Shown: positions 7,056 through 14,710 of the stretch, one piece after another | How the letters are laid out: each line of letters opens with the position of its first letter | Numbering within the stretch: position 1 is the stretch's first letter | Origin: Clostridia bacterium | GTDB taxonomy: Bacteria > Bacillota > Clostridia > Oscillospirales > CAG-272 | Length of the DNA: 22,624 nt | NCBI GenBank assembly: GCA_017456685.1 | Contig: JAFTIV010000160.1 | Location: forward strand, 1 to 22,624 | Direction of reading: 5' to 3' | The notes under the pieces: model-generated | The model's database searches: none | What the model saw: the letters and a program-made list of their open reading frames with translations, nothing else | Told to the model about the DNA's origin: nothing | Program-made: the position numbers and the translations under genes

Positions 7056-7098
7056 AAACCGTTCTTGAATTAGATTTCAAGGGCGGTTTTCCTTTTTT
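7056..7098 (+). terminator. Intrinsic terminator after the PH-domain gene
   Basis: ACCGTTCTTGAA pairs with TTCAAGGGCGGT (two G-U pairs) around a short loop, followed by TTTTCCTTTTTT. Confidence 0.88.
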
Positions 7099-7100
7099 AT

Positions 7101-7122
7101 TGCAGTTGTGCAACCTGCACAA
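7101..7122. repeat. Small nested inverted repeat in the EF-G paralog upstream region
   Basis: TTGTGCA / TGCACAA (7106-7112 and 7116-7122) with a 3-base spacer, nested with TGCAG / CTGCA (7101-7105 and 7115-7119). It lies about 50 bp upstream of the -35 box; it could be a protein-binding site. Confidence 0.35.
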
Positions 7123-7170
7123 AATAGAGTGTTTATTTTAGTGTATTTTGACAAAATTACACAAAAGCCC

Positions 7171-7199
7171 TTGATAAAGCGCTTATATAATGATAAAAT
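7171..7199 (+). promoter_or_regulatory. Sigma-A-type promoter of the EF-G paralog
   Basis: TTGATA (7171-7176) and TAAAAT (7194-7199) with a 17 bp spacer, about 50 bases before the start codon. Confidence 0.75.
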
Positions 7200-7251
7200 A
7201 ATATCATAGGGCGATTAAATTTGCTCGATTTTAAGAAAAGAGGAAACTACA

Positions 7252-9294
7252 ATGGCAAAATTTATCACAAACGACATTAGAAATGTTTGCTTAATCGGTC
7301 ACAGCGGAAGCGGTAAGACTGCTACTATTGAGTCAATGCTTTGGCGCGCTGGTGCAACTGACCGTCTTGGCAGAGTGTGCGACGGAAACACCGTTTCCGA
7401 TTACGATAGCGAGGAAATTAAGCGCGGAATTTCAATTGGACTTTCCGTTTGTAATCTTGTTTGGAATGATGTTAAAATAAATCTTATCGACTGTCCTGGC
7501 TTCCTCGGCTTTGCAGGTGAGGTTGCGAGTGCGCTAAGGGTTGCTGATGCGTGCCTTATCAATGTTGATGCTAAGGCAGGCATGGAGGTTGGAACCGAAA
7601 TTGCGTGGTATAACGCGCTTGAGGCAGGGCTTCCAAGGGCATTCTTTATAAACAAGTGTGACGACCCTAATGCAGATTTTGACAAGGTATTCAATCAGCT
7701 AAGAGAGGAATTTGGAAACGCGCTTTGCCCTGTTTTCATTCCTATCAAGGAGCCAAACGGCGTTATAATGGCTGACCTTATGACTATGAAATGCTTCCGT
7801 TACCTTCCAAACGGCGAAAGACAAGAGGAGGAAATGACTGATTCTCGTCGTGCTGTTGCCGAAAAGTACGAGGAAATCTTTATGGAGGCAGTTGCTCAAA
7901 CAAACGAGGAAATGCTCGAGAAATTCTTTGAGGGCGAGCGCTTCTCGGCTGAGGAGTGTGCAAACGCGCTTCACGAGGGCATGATTACAGGCTCTATCGG
8001 TCCTGTATGGTGTGGCTCATCGGAGAATATGAGAGGCATTTATTCAATACTTACCGCTATTGCTCAATCCTTCCCGCGCCATACCGCAAAGAAGGTTGAA
8101 AGGAGCGCTCAAGGCGACGACATTGCCATCGAACGCGAGGGAGAGTGTCGCTTATTCGTATTTAAAACTATTGCAGACCCATTCGTTGGACGCTTCTCGT
8201 TCTTTAAGGTTATGAACGGTGAGCTTAAGAAGGATATGGTTCTTAAGAACATAACAAGCGGAGTAGAGGAGAAATTTGCTAAATTCTACACAATCTGCGG
8301 TAAAAAGCAAACAGAGGTTGACTCTCTTGCCTGCGGAGATATCGGTGTAATCGCTAAGCTTTCGGGAACTAACACAAATGATACTCTTTGCGAAAAGAGC
8401 GACACAGAGTACGCAAAAATCGTATTCCCTGAGGCAAATATGACAATGGCAATCAAGACCGAGGCTAAGGACGAGGATAAGGTTGCAACCGCTATTGCGA
8501 AAATCCTTGACGAGGATAAGACAGTAAAATACGAGAACTTCGTTGAAACTGGCGAGCTTCTTCTTAAGGGAATAGGCGACACTCACCTTGACACAGTCGT
8601 TTGTAAGCTTAAGACAAGATATGGCGTTTCAATTAAGCTTCAAAATCCAAAGATTGCATATCGTGAAACAATTAAAAAGACATATAGCGCAGAGGGTAAG
8701 CATAAGAAGCAATCGGGCGGTGCTGGTCAGTACGGTCATGTAAAGATTACATTCTCGCACAACGACACAGATGGGCTTGTATTCACTCAAAGCGTTGTCG
8801 GCGGAGAGGTTCCAAAGGGCTATTACCCGGCGGTTGAAAAGGGCCTTGAGGAGGCTATGAAGCAGGGCGTGCTTCTCGGCTATCCTATGGTAGGACTCTC
8901 AGCAGACCTCACAGGTGGCTCTTACCACGATGTTGACTCAAATGAGCTTTCGTTTAAGCTTGCAGCAAGGCTTGCCTATAAGGAGCTTGTAAACGCAGGA
9001 CCTGTGCTTCTTGAGCCTATAGGAACACTCAAGGTAAGCGTTCCAGAGTCTATGGTTGGAGATGTAATGGGCGACCTTAATAAGCGCCGTGGCAGAGTCC
9101 TCGGTATGGAGCCAAATCCTCGTCGTCCTAAATACACAATCGTCGAGGCAGAGGTGCCAAAGGCAGAAATGGTTGACTATGTAATAAGCCTTCGTGCAAT
9201 GACACAGGGCAGGGGTGAGTTTACCTTCCACTACGCAAGGTACGAGGAGGTTCCCTCACAAATCGCATCTAAAATACAGCCTAAGGAAGCATAA
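7252..9294 (+). CDS. Elongation factor G-like translational GTPase (EF-G paralog)
   Basis: A 680-residue GTPase with the five-domain EF-G plan: G domain (P-loop GHSGSGKT 16-23, switch I RGISI at 58-62, DCPGF at 80-84, NKCD at 134-137), domain II about 285-375, domain III about 385-460, domain IV starting near 465 with HKKQSGGAGQYGHV, and domain V to about 670. It differs from true EF-G: the P-loop is GHSGSGKT rather than the EF-G type GHIDAGKT, and the switch II DTPGH is DCPGF, so the catalytic histidine is replaced by Phe84. It therefore belongs to the EF-G-like paralog group and probably is not the main translocase. AGAGG lies 8 bases before the ATG. Monocistronic with promoter and terminator. 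Confidence 0.9.
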   Translation: MAKFITNDIRNVCLIGHSGSGKTATIESMLWRAGATDRLGRVCDGNTVSDYDSEEIKRGISIGLSVCNLVWNDVKINLIDCPGFLGFAGEVASALRVADACLINVDAKAGMEVGTEIAWYNALEAGLPRAFFINKCDDPNADFDKVFNQLREEFGNALCPVFIPIKEPNGVIMADLMTMKCFRYLPNGERQEEEMTDSRRAVAEKYEEIFMEAVAQTNEEMLEKFFEGERFSAEECANALHEGMITGSIGPVWCGSSENMRGIYSILTAIAQSFPRHTAKKVERSAQGDDIAIEREGECRLFVFKTIADPFVGRFSFFKVMNGELKKDMVLKNITSGVEEKFAKFYTICGKKQTEVDSLACGDIGVIAKLSGTNTNDTLCEKSDTEYAKIVFPEANMTMAIKTEAKDEDKVATAIAKILDEDKTVKYENFVETGELLLKGIGDTHLDTVVCKLKTRYGVSIKLQNPKIAYRETIKKTYSAEGKHKKQSGGAGQYGHVKITFSHNDTDGLVFTQSVVGGEVPKGYYPAVEKGLEEAMKQGVLLGYPMVGLSADLTGGSYHDVDSNELSFKLAARLAYKELVNAGPVLLEPIGTLKVSVPESMVGDVMGDLNKRRGRVLGMEPNPRRPKYTIVEAEVPKAEMVDYVISLRAMTQGRGEFTFHYARYEEVPSQIASKIQPKEA

Positions 9295-9300
9295 TATACG

Positions 9301-9332
9301 AAGAAAGCGGACCCCGTGTTCGCTTTCTTTTA
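9301..9332 (+). terminator. Intrinsic terminator after the EF-G paralog
   Basis: AAGAAAGCG and CGCTTTCTT form a 9 bp stem around an 11-base loop, followed by TTTTAATTT. Confidence 0.88.
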
Positions 9333-9343
9333 ATTTAAGATGA

Positions 9344-9372
9344 TTGACAATAGGGCTAAATTGTGCTAAAAT
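9344..9372 (+). promoter_or_regulatory. Sigma-A-type promoter of the MORN-repeat gene
   Basis: TTGACA (9344-9349, perfect) and TAAAAT (9367-9372) with a 17 bp spacer. A TTG that could extend the downstream frame sits in the -35 box and so cannot be the start codon. Confidence 0.85.
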
Positions 9373-9406
9373 AGACACAGACAAGCGTTTTTTAAGGAGA
9401 ATTGCT

Positions 9407-10303
9407 ATGAAATTTGATGATGGCGAATACGAGGGCGAGCTTCTTTATGAAAAGCGCCACGGCTACGGAAAATTTGTCTATAAAACAGGAAAGGTTTACG
9501 AGGGCGAGTGGCAATATGATATGCGTCACGGATATGGCAAGCTAAGCTGTGGCGAAAGGGTCTATTACGAGGGCGAATGGCAATACGACAAGTATCACGG
9601 ACGCGGAAGGCAAAGATTTGAATTTGGCGCTACCTATGTTGGAGATTATGTAGAGGGCAAAATGGACGGCAAGGGCGTTTATACCTACTCAAACGGAAGC
9701 TTTTACAAGGGAGAATTTAAAAAGGGTAAATTCTGTGGCAAGGGTATTTTAATCGGTGAAACCTATTCCTATGAGGGCGAATTTAAAAATGACAGGTGCA
9801 CCGGATTTGCAATTTATAAAAGCAAGAGTGGAGATAAATATAGCGGTAGCTTTGTTGATGGTAAGTTTCACGGCTACGGAACATATATCTGGGCTGACGG
9901 AACAGTTTATCAGGGAATGTTCAAAAATGGCGTAAGACACGGCAAGGGCAGATACAGATGGCCAGATGACGGCTCAACCTATGATGGCGATTTTGTTGAT
10001 GCCAAGAGAACGGGTTATGGTAAATATTACTGGCCTGGCGGTGCGTATTACGAGGGTGGATTTTTAAATGGTGACAGGCACGGCAATGGCAAATATACCA
10101 GCCCTGGCAATTTCACCTACAAGGGTGGCTATAAGAACAATAGCTGGTATGGTGAGGGTATTTATACCTTAGCCGACGGCACAAGCTATAGGGGCGTTTG
10201 GCGCGACACAAAATGCGCTGACAGGGTAATTTGCCTCTCTTACGGGAAGCCACCTGTCAAGGGCAAAATGGTCGATGGCGTATTCACACCCGCAAAAAAA
10301 TAA
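9407..10303 (+). CDS. MORN-repeat protein
   Basis: A 298-residue protein composed almost entirely of about 12 MORN repeats of 22-24 residues (YEGEW..D.RHGYGK....G type), starting at residue 7 and running to about 280; the sixth and twelfth are degenerate. There is no signal peptide, membrane helix or added catalytic domain, so it should be a cytosolic elongated beta-hairpin scaffold that may bind lipids or proteins. MORN proteins are common in eukaryotes and scattered in bacteria; bacterial roles are mostly unknown. AAGGAGA lies 7 bases before the ATG. It stands alone between its own promoter and a terminator, so context gives no partner. Confidence 0.93.
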   Translation: MKFDDGEYEGELLYEKRHGYGKFVYKTGKVYEGEWQYDMRHGYGKLSCGERVYYEGEWQYDKYHGRGRQRFEFGATYVGDYVEGKMDGKGVYTYSNGSFYKGEFKKGKFCGKGILIGETYSYEGEFKNDRCTGFAIYKSKSGDKYSGSFVDGKFHGYGTYIWADGTVYQGMFKNGVRHGKGRYRWPDDGSTYDGDFVDAKRTGYGKYYWPGGAYYEGGFLNGDRHGNGKYTSPGNFTYKGGYKNNSWYGEGIYTLADGTSYRGVWRDTKCADRVICLSYGKPPVKGKMVDGVFTPAKK

Positions 10304-10311
10304 AAATCAAG

Positions 10312-10351
10312 AAAAATGCGTGTTTCCTTAACGGATAACACGCATTTTTTG
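10312..10351. terminator. Bidirectional terminator between the MORN gene and fumC
   Basis: AAAATGCGTGTT pairs with AACACGCATTTT around a loop that itself contains TCC/GGA. A and T runs on both sides allow it to serve both convergent genes. Confidence 0.92.
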
Positions 10352-10372
10352 CTATTATAGCCACAGGGGCGC

Positions 10373-11740
10373 TTAAATCATTTCCTCGGGCTTGAAGTAT
10401 TTATCAAACTCCTCGGCGGTAAGATAGCCTAATTTTAGACACGCATCCTTAAGAGAAATGCCCCTTTCGTGTGCGAGCCTTGCAACTCTTGCACCGTTTT
10501 CATAGCCGATATGGGGTGTAAGTGCGGTGACAAGCATTAAGGACTTGTCAAGGTTTTCCTTCATTTTGCCCTTGTTTACCTTAATTCCCTTAACACAATT
10601 TTTCTCAAACGAGATAATTCCACCAGTCAAAAGCTCCGCTGACTGTAAAAAGCTATAAATGATTACAGGCATAAACACATTGAGCTCGAAATTGCCCTGC
10701 GAGGCGCATATTCCTATCGTTGTGTCGTTGCCTATTACTCGTGTTGCAATCATAGTGATTGCCTCACACTGGGTTGGGTTTACCTTGCCTGGCATAATCG
10801 ACGAGCCCGGCTCGTTTTCGGGAATTGTAATCTCTCCAAGCCCACAGCGAGGACCGCTTGCAAGCCATCTAATATCGTTTGCAATCTTCATAAGGTCGCA
10901 CGCAAGAGCCTTTAGCGCACCGTGCGCAAGGACAATCTCGCTCTTTGAGGTGAGTGAGTGGAACTTGTTTTTAGAGGGCTTAAAGGGCACCTCATAAATC
11001 TTGGTAAGCTCCTCGCACACCGCCTCGTCAAAGCCCTCGGGTGCGTTTAGTCCCGTGCCAACCGCAGTTCCGCCTATAGCAAGAGATAAAAGATGACCTC
11101 TCGCACTCTCGAGTAGGCGCATATTCTCCTCAAGTGATGCGCGCCAGCCCGAGACCTCTTGACCAAAGGAAATGGGCGTTGCGTCCTGAAGGTGAGTTCT
11201 ACCGCTCTTTACCACACCCATATGCTTTCTTTCAAGGCGCTTAAGCTCCTTTATAAGGTCGTAAAGCATAGTCTCAAGAAAATCAATCTCGAAAACGCAC
11301 GAAAGGTGCATAGCGGTAGGGAATACATCGTTTGAGCTTTGAGACATATTTATATCATCGTTAGGGTGCAAAAGCCTTTTGCCAGCAAGGGAGTTTGCGT
11401 AATTTGCAATAACCTCGTTGACATTCATATTCGTTTGAGTGCCACTACCCGTTTGCCACACCTTAAGCGGAAAATTATCCCCCTCAATAAGCACAAATCG
11501 GTCCTCGATAGCCCTTTCTATGTAGCTTAGCTTTTCCTCGGTCATCCTCTCGGGGCGGAGCCTTCTGTTCGCCCTTGCACAGGCAAGCTTTAAAAGACAG
11601 AGGTCTATTATAAATCTGTCATCAAAGACCTCGCTTCCTATGTAGAAGTTTTGTAGGCTTCTTTGAGTTTGCGCGCCCCAGTGCTTGTCAGCGGGCACAC
11701 GCACCTCTCCCATTGAATCGTGTTCTATTCTGTATTCCAT
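10373..11740 (-). CDS. fumC: Fumarate hydratase, class II
   Basis: Interconverts fumarate and L-malate in the cytoplasm; the class II enzyme is an iron-independent homotetramer of the aspartase/fumarase superfamily. At 455 residues it is close to the usual 460-467. Visible motifs: TGSGTQTNMN (97-106), SSNDVFPTAMH (135-145), GRTHLQDATP (180-189, with the active-site His183), and the family signature GSSIMPGKVNP (312-322) carrying the catalytic serine loop. The N-terminus (GEVRVPADKHWGAQTQRS) is also typical of fumarase rather than aspartase, although aspartase is the main alternative; the SSNDVFPTAMH and GTQTNMN form favours fumarase. AAGGAG lies 5 bases before the ATG. Monocistronic and divergent from the XRE/beta-helix gene. 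Confidence 0.95.
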   Translation of the reverse strand: MEYRIEHDSMGEVRVPADKHWGAQTQRSLQNFYIGSEVFDDRFIIDLCLLKLACARANRRLRPERMTEEKLSYIERAIEDRFVLIEGDNFPLKVWQTGSGTQTNMNVNEVIANYANSLAGKRLLHPNDDINMSQSSNDVFPTAMHLSCVFEIDFLETMLYDLIKELKRLERKHMGVVKSGRTHLQDATPISFGQEVSGWRASLEENMRLLESARGHLLSLAIGGTAVGTGLNAPEGFDEAVCEELTKIYEVPFKPSKNKFHSLTSKSEIVLAHGALKALACDLMKIANDIRWLASGPRCGLGEITIPENEPGSSIMPGKVNPTQCEAITMIATRVIGNDTTIGICASQGNFELNVFMPVIIYSFLQSAELLTGGIISFEKNCVKGIKVNKGKMKENLDKSLMLVTALTPHIGYENGARVARLAHERGISLKDACLKLGYLTAEEFDKYFKPEEMI

Positions 11741-11768
11741 AAATGCTCCTTAGATTTTATTTACCTTT

Positions 11769-11797
11769 ATTCTATCATAAACCTATTTTTATTTCAA
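11769..11797 (-). promoter_or_regulatory. Sigma-A-type promoter of fumC
   Basis: On the minus strand TTGAAA (11792-11797) and TAGAAT (11769-11774) with a 17 bp spacer. Confidence 0.8.
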
Positions 11798-11817
11798 CTA
11801 TAAAAAGGCAAAAAATA

Positions 11818-11857
11818 CCAACTCATAGTTGGGGGTGTTCAACTGATAATATGTTGA
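11818..11857. promoter_or_regulatory. Candidate operator region between fumC and the XRE gene
   Basis: CCAACT-CAT-AGTTGG (11818-11832) is a perfect inverted repeat, followed by a looser one, TCAAC / GTTGA, at 11839-11843 and 11853-11857. Both share a CAAC...GTTG core and lie between the two divergent starts, so the XRE protein is a possible binder. Confidence 0.45.
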
Positions 11858-11884
11858 TTTTTACTCAAAAATATGATTTAATAT
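11854..11884 (+). promoter_or_regulatory. Possible promoter of the XRE/repeat-domain gene
   Basis: TTGATT (11854-11859) and TAATAT (11879-11884) with a 19 bp spacer; the spacing is long, so this is weak. Confidence 0.4.
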
Positions 11885-11913
11885 AAGTAACTAACACTTG
11901 ACTGAGGTGCAAA

Positions 11914-12597
11914 ATGAATAAATTTGGAAAGATTTTTAGAGAATACAGAAAAAGCTTTGGGCTTTCTCAAGAGGAAATAAGCGAGAGGCTGGGAGTGACC
12001 TCTCAGGCTATTTCAAAATGGGAGTGTGAGCGCTCATATCCCGATCTTGATATGCTCATTGATATTTCGCATTTCTTTGATGTCAGCATTGACACGCTCC
12101 TTACAGGCAAGGATAGGGTTAAGGAGTACATGGTCCCCGAGAACGCGAGCGAGCTTGTAGGGCTTCCAAACGATGAGCTTATAAGGGTGGTGCTATGCAA
12201 GGGAAAGTACATTTTAAAGGCACAGGAGGGCTGTAATGCCCTTAAAATTCCTCTTAGTATAAATGGCGGAATAGACAAGCTTGAAATCCGCGGAAGCGCG
12301 GAAATCAGCGGTAATGTATATGGCTCTGTAATCACAGGCACAAGCCTCTCTTGCGTAGCAATAGATGGTGTTGTAACGGTTGGCACAAGCGTTGATTCAA
12401 ATACTATAACGGGAGATGTTGTGTGCGGGGGCTCTCTAAGAAGCAGTGATATACAGGGAGATGTTACCTGCGGTGGCTCGCTTTGGGCGGAGGCGATAAA
12501 CGGAAGCATACACAACTGCTCGGGAGATATAAATGCCGAGGTTATAAATGGCGATGTCTGTGCCTGTCAGGGAAAAATAAACAAGGACGAAAAATAA
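11914..12597 (+). CDS. XRE-family regulator with C-terminal repeat (beta-helix-like) domain
   Basis: A 227-residue protein. Residues 1-65 are a Cro/C1-type HTH (SQEEISERLGVTSQAISKWE at 18-37, then DVSIDTLLTG). After a linker, residues about 105-222 are a Gly/Ser/Val/Ile/Cys-rich repeat series of roughly 16 residues per turn, seen clearly in NTITGDVVCGG / SDIQGDVTCGG / EAINGSIHNCSG / EVINGDVCACQG. That periodicity suggests a right-handed beta-helix like bactofilin-type or DUF4097-like folds; five or more Cys occur in equivalent positions. No membrane segment. GAGGTG lies 5 bases before the ATG. The repeat domain could oligomerise or sense something; this is inference. Divergent from fumC. Confidence 0.87.
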   Translation: MNKFGKIFREYRKSFGLSQEEISERLGVTSQAISKWECERSYPDLDMLIDISHFFDVSIDTLLTGKDRVKEYMVPENASELVGLPNDELIRVVLCKGKYILKAQEGCNALKIPLSINGGIDKLEIRGSAEISGNVYGSVITGTSLSCVAIDGVVTVGTSVDSNTITGDVVCGGSLRSSDIQGDVTCGGSLWAEAINGSIHNCSGDINAEVINGDVCACQGKINKDEK

Positions 12598-12631
12598 AGC
12601 GAGGATATTAAAAGGCTTTAGCTTATACAAT

Positions 12632-12662
12632 AAAAAACAAGCACAGAGGTGCTTGTTTTTTG
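12632..12662. terminator. Bidirectional terminator between the XRE/repeat gene and the DUF445 gene
   Basis: AAAAACAAGCAC pairs perfectly with GTGCTTGTTTTT around AGAG, with A and T runs on both sides. It closes the plus-strand gene and the long minus-strand operon. Confidence 0.93.
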
Positions 12663-13577
12663 TTAAATGAAAATATTTATAATACCTATAACAAATCCTA
12701 TAATTCCACCGAGAATAACGAGCGCACGAAGCTCGCGCTTCATTATCTTAAGGCAGAGAAGCTCAAGGTCGCGTATCGGCATTTCCTTAACCTTTTTCTC
12801 GACCACGGAGCAAATATCAAGCTCACCAGAAAGAGAATCAATCGCCTTAGAAACGGCACTCTCGTAGAACTCAACAATCGCACCCCTTAGCTTGTCTGTG
12901 TCGAGCACAGAGAGGTCGATTTGCTCGTTTATAGGGGTCGAGGAGATTATATCAACCTCATCGCGCACCGCGGGAAGCGCAGTTGCAACACCCTCATCGT
13001 CAAGAAACGAGGTTACCTTGTCCTTGACCTGCTCAAGAAGCGGGTCAACAATTCCGTCGCTAAGGAACATACCGAGCATACCGAGCGAGGATTTCTTTTC
13101 GTCAATAGCCTCCTTGCCCTTTTTAGCAATTATATCGGCAATGTCCATTTTTTGAGCAGAGGAGATTAGCTTTTCGGCAATAACAAGTGAAAGCTTGTCC
13201 TTTACCTCGCTGATTTTCTCCTCGCTTGAAAGCCTTGATATAAGATCGTCAATTGAGCGAGAGGAAACACCCTGTAGCGCACCCTGTATGCTGTCAATTA
13301 GCTTGCTCTCAACCCTTTCGGTGCACAGAAGAGCCTTCAAATCCTCGCCCGTAAACAGGTCCTCGCCAACGGCAAGACCTATTCCGTGCGCAAGCGCATC
13401 CTTACGCTTAGGGACAATACCAGGGGTAAAGGGCAATCTTACACCAAAAATTTTAAATGGCTTATATGGATGAAAAAGCATTTTAACAGCCAAATAGTTA
13501 GTCACAAGACCGATAATTGCGCCAATCACAGGGCCCGAGATGTAGTTAAGAATTGTGCGAAAAAGCTCCCAGCTCAT
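12663..13577 (-). CDS. DUF445 family membrane protein
   Basis: A 304-residue protein of the DUF445 (YheB-like) family. The N-terminal helix (about 10-33) and the signature LVTNYLAVKMLFHPYKPFKIFGVRLPFTPG (starting about 24), then IVPKRKDALAHGIG, are diagnostic. The middle, residues about 70-270, is alpha-helical and charged with coiled-coil character; a C-terminal hydrophobic helix occupies about 282-304, so both ends are membrane-anchored. Biochemical function is unknown. It is the last gene of the operon, starting 2 bases after the stop of the preceding gene, with only a weak GGA site before the ATG, so translational coupling is likely. The family is not usually part of polysaccharide loci, so co-transcription may be incidental. 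Confidence 0.88.
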   Translation of the reverse strand: MSWELFRTILNYISGPVIGAIIGLVTNYLAVKMLFHPYKPFKIFGVRLPFTPGIVPKRKDALAHGIGLAVGEDLFTGEDLKALLCTERVESKLIDSIQGALQGVSSRSIDDLISRLSSEEKISEVKDKLSLVIAEKLISSAQKMDIADIIAKKGKEAIDEKKSSLGMLGMFLSDGIVDPLLEQVKDKVTSFLDDEGVATALPAVRDEVDIISSTPINEQIDLSVLDTDKLRGAIVEFYESAVSKAIDSLSGELDICSVVEKKVKEMPIRDLELLCLKIMKRELRALVILGGIIGFVIGIINIFI

Positions 13578-13579
13578 TT

Positions 13580-13966
13580 TTATTTTCCGTCCTTGCTATC
13601 AAGCTCTGCAAGCTTGTCTTCAAGCTCGCGCACGCGCTTTTCAAGGATTGCCTGAGTCTGGGTGTTGCGGTAAACCCTTAGGTTCATATGTGAAACGATA
13701 GCTGTAAGCATCATAACGAGCACGAAAAGGAAGATTATCGCGACAAAGAAGGCTGCGTTTGCGGGCGTTTGAATTCCAACAAGAGAGCATAGCCAAACAA
13801 TAATCTGTGGGAAAATTACGCCAACAAGCATAACGATAGATGCAAGAAGCCAAATTAGCGAATATTTAAGATTGAGCTTCCTTTTGACAAGATATCTAAG
13901 AAGCACGAGGAAAAATATCGAAACGCATACAATTAGAAATATGTGTAGTGCAAGTGGTAATGGCAT
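13580..13966 (-). CDS. DUF2304 family small membrane protein
   Basis: A 128-residue protein with three hydrophobic segments (about 5-23, 32-54, 64-88) and a charged C-terminal coiled coil (LEKRVRELEDKLAELD, about 105-121). The layout matches DUF2304, which is typically encoded directly next to DPM1-like GT2 enzymes, as here, and is thought to act with them at the membrane. The start is set at 13966 because AAGGAGGG lies 9 bases upstream; a start at 14008 would add 14 basic residues within the GT2 gene and lacks a site. Only 1 base separates it from the GT2 stop. Confidence 0.85.
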   Translation of the reverse strand: MPLPLALHIFLIVCVSIFFLVLLRYLVKRKLNLKYSLIWLLASIVMLVGVIFPQIIVWLCSLVGIQTPANAAFFVAIIFLFVLVMMLTAIVSHMNLRVYRNTQTQAILEKRVRELEDKLAELDSKDGK

Positions 13967-13967
13967 A

Positions 13968-14687
13968 TTATTTTCCCTCCTTCTTTTTGCGCTTTTTTCT
14001 TGTGCCAAGCCTTAAGATGATAAGAGCAACAGGCACCTTAATCATATAGTAAATCGAGCGAAGTGCATTGATTGAAGAGGTTCCGCCCTCTCTTTCCTTC
14101 ATTTCAACCGCGACATCCTTGACCCTGTAGCCGTTTAATGAGGCGTAAACAATAGCCTCGGGCTCTGGGTAGTCGAATGCGTATTCTCTTGCAAAATGGG
14201 CTGTAAGCTCCTTTGATGAGGCACGGAAGCCACTTGTTGTATCAGTAGCCTTAACACCACAGCAGAGCCTGATTACAAATCTAATAAGGTTTATGCCCAA
14301 GCGACGAAGGAAAGAGGTCTGGAAGCCCTTCTTTTCAATAAAGCGAGAGCCGATTGTCATATCAGCCTCACCCTTTACAATAGGCTCAATGAGCTTTTCA
14401 ATGTAAGCGGGGTCGTGCTGACCGTCGCCGTCGATTTGGATAGCGATATCGTAGCCGTTTTGAGCAGCATAGATATAGCCACTTTGAACCGCGCCACCTA
14501 TGCCAAGGTTGGCAGGTAGAGAGATATAATTGTAGCCACGCGCCTTAAGGATTGCCTCTGTCGAGTCCTTAGAGCAGTCGTTTACAACGAGGTAATCGTA
14601 TTGAGGAAAGTTATTGATAAGGTTGTCAACAACTCTTTCAATATTCTCCTGCTCGTTGTAGGCAGGAATAATAATTAAAATCTTCAT
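13968..14687 (-). CDS. GT2-family glycosyltransferase, polyprenyl-phosphate sugar synthase (DPM1-like)
   Basis: A 239-residue GT-A enzyme that likely transfers a sugar from a nucleotide donor to a polyprenyl phosphate on the inner face of the membrane. Motifs: IPAYNE (7-12), VNDCSKDST (35-43), the metal-binding DGDGQHDP (86-93), and GSRF (113-116). There is a basic C-terminal tail (TRKKRKKKEGK) and no clear membrane helices, in contrast to the longer ArnC/GtrB forms; the neighbouring DUF2304 protein probably supplies the anchor. GGAAGGA lies 5 bases before the ATG. Sugar specificity is not readable. Confidence 0.92.
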   Translation of the reverse strand: MKILIIIPAYNEQENIERVVDNLINNFPQYDYLVVNDCSKDSTEAILKARGYNYISLPANLGIGGAVQSGYIYAAQNGYDIAIQIDGDGQHDPAYIEKLIEPIVKGEADMTIGSRFIEKKGFQTSFLRRLGINLIRFVIRLCCGVKATDTTSGFRASSKELTAHFAREYAFDYPEPEAIVYASLNGYRVKDVAVEMKEREGGTSSINALRSIYYMIKVPVALIILRLGTRKKRKKKEGK

Positions 14688-14710
14688 AGTGTCCTTCCTT
14701 ATTTTAAAAT

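Noticed and set aside
7101..7250. Riboswitch in the leader of the EF-G paralog
   Set aside because: The inverted repeat lies upstream of the predicted promoter, and the transcribed leader is about 45 bases without stable stems.
12003..12515. Long open frame antisense to the XRE/repeat gene
   Set aside because: It mirrors the codon pattern of the plus-strand gene, has no ribosome site and shows no recognisable protein family.
13967..14008. Upstream start for the DUF2304 gene at 14008
   Set aside because: It would lie within the GT2 gene without a ribosome site, while AAGGAGGG precedes the ATG at 13966.
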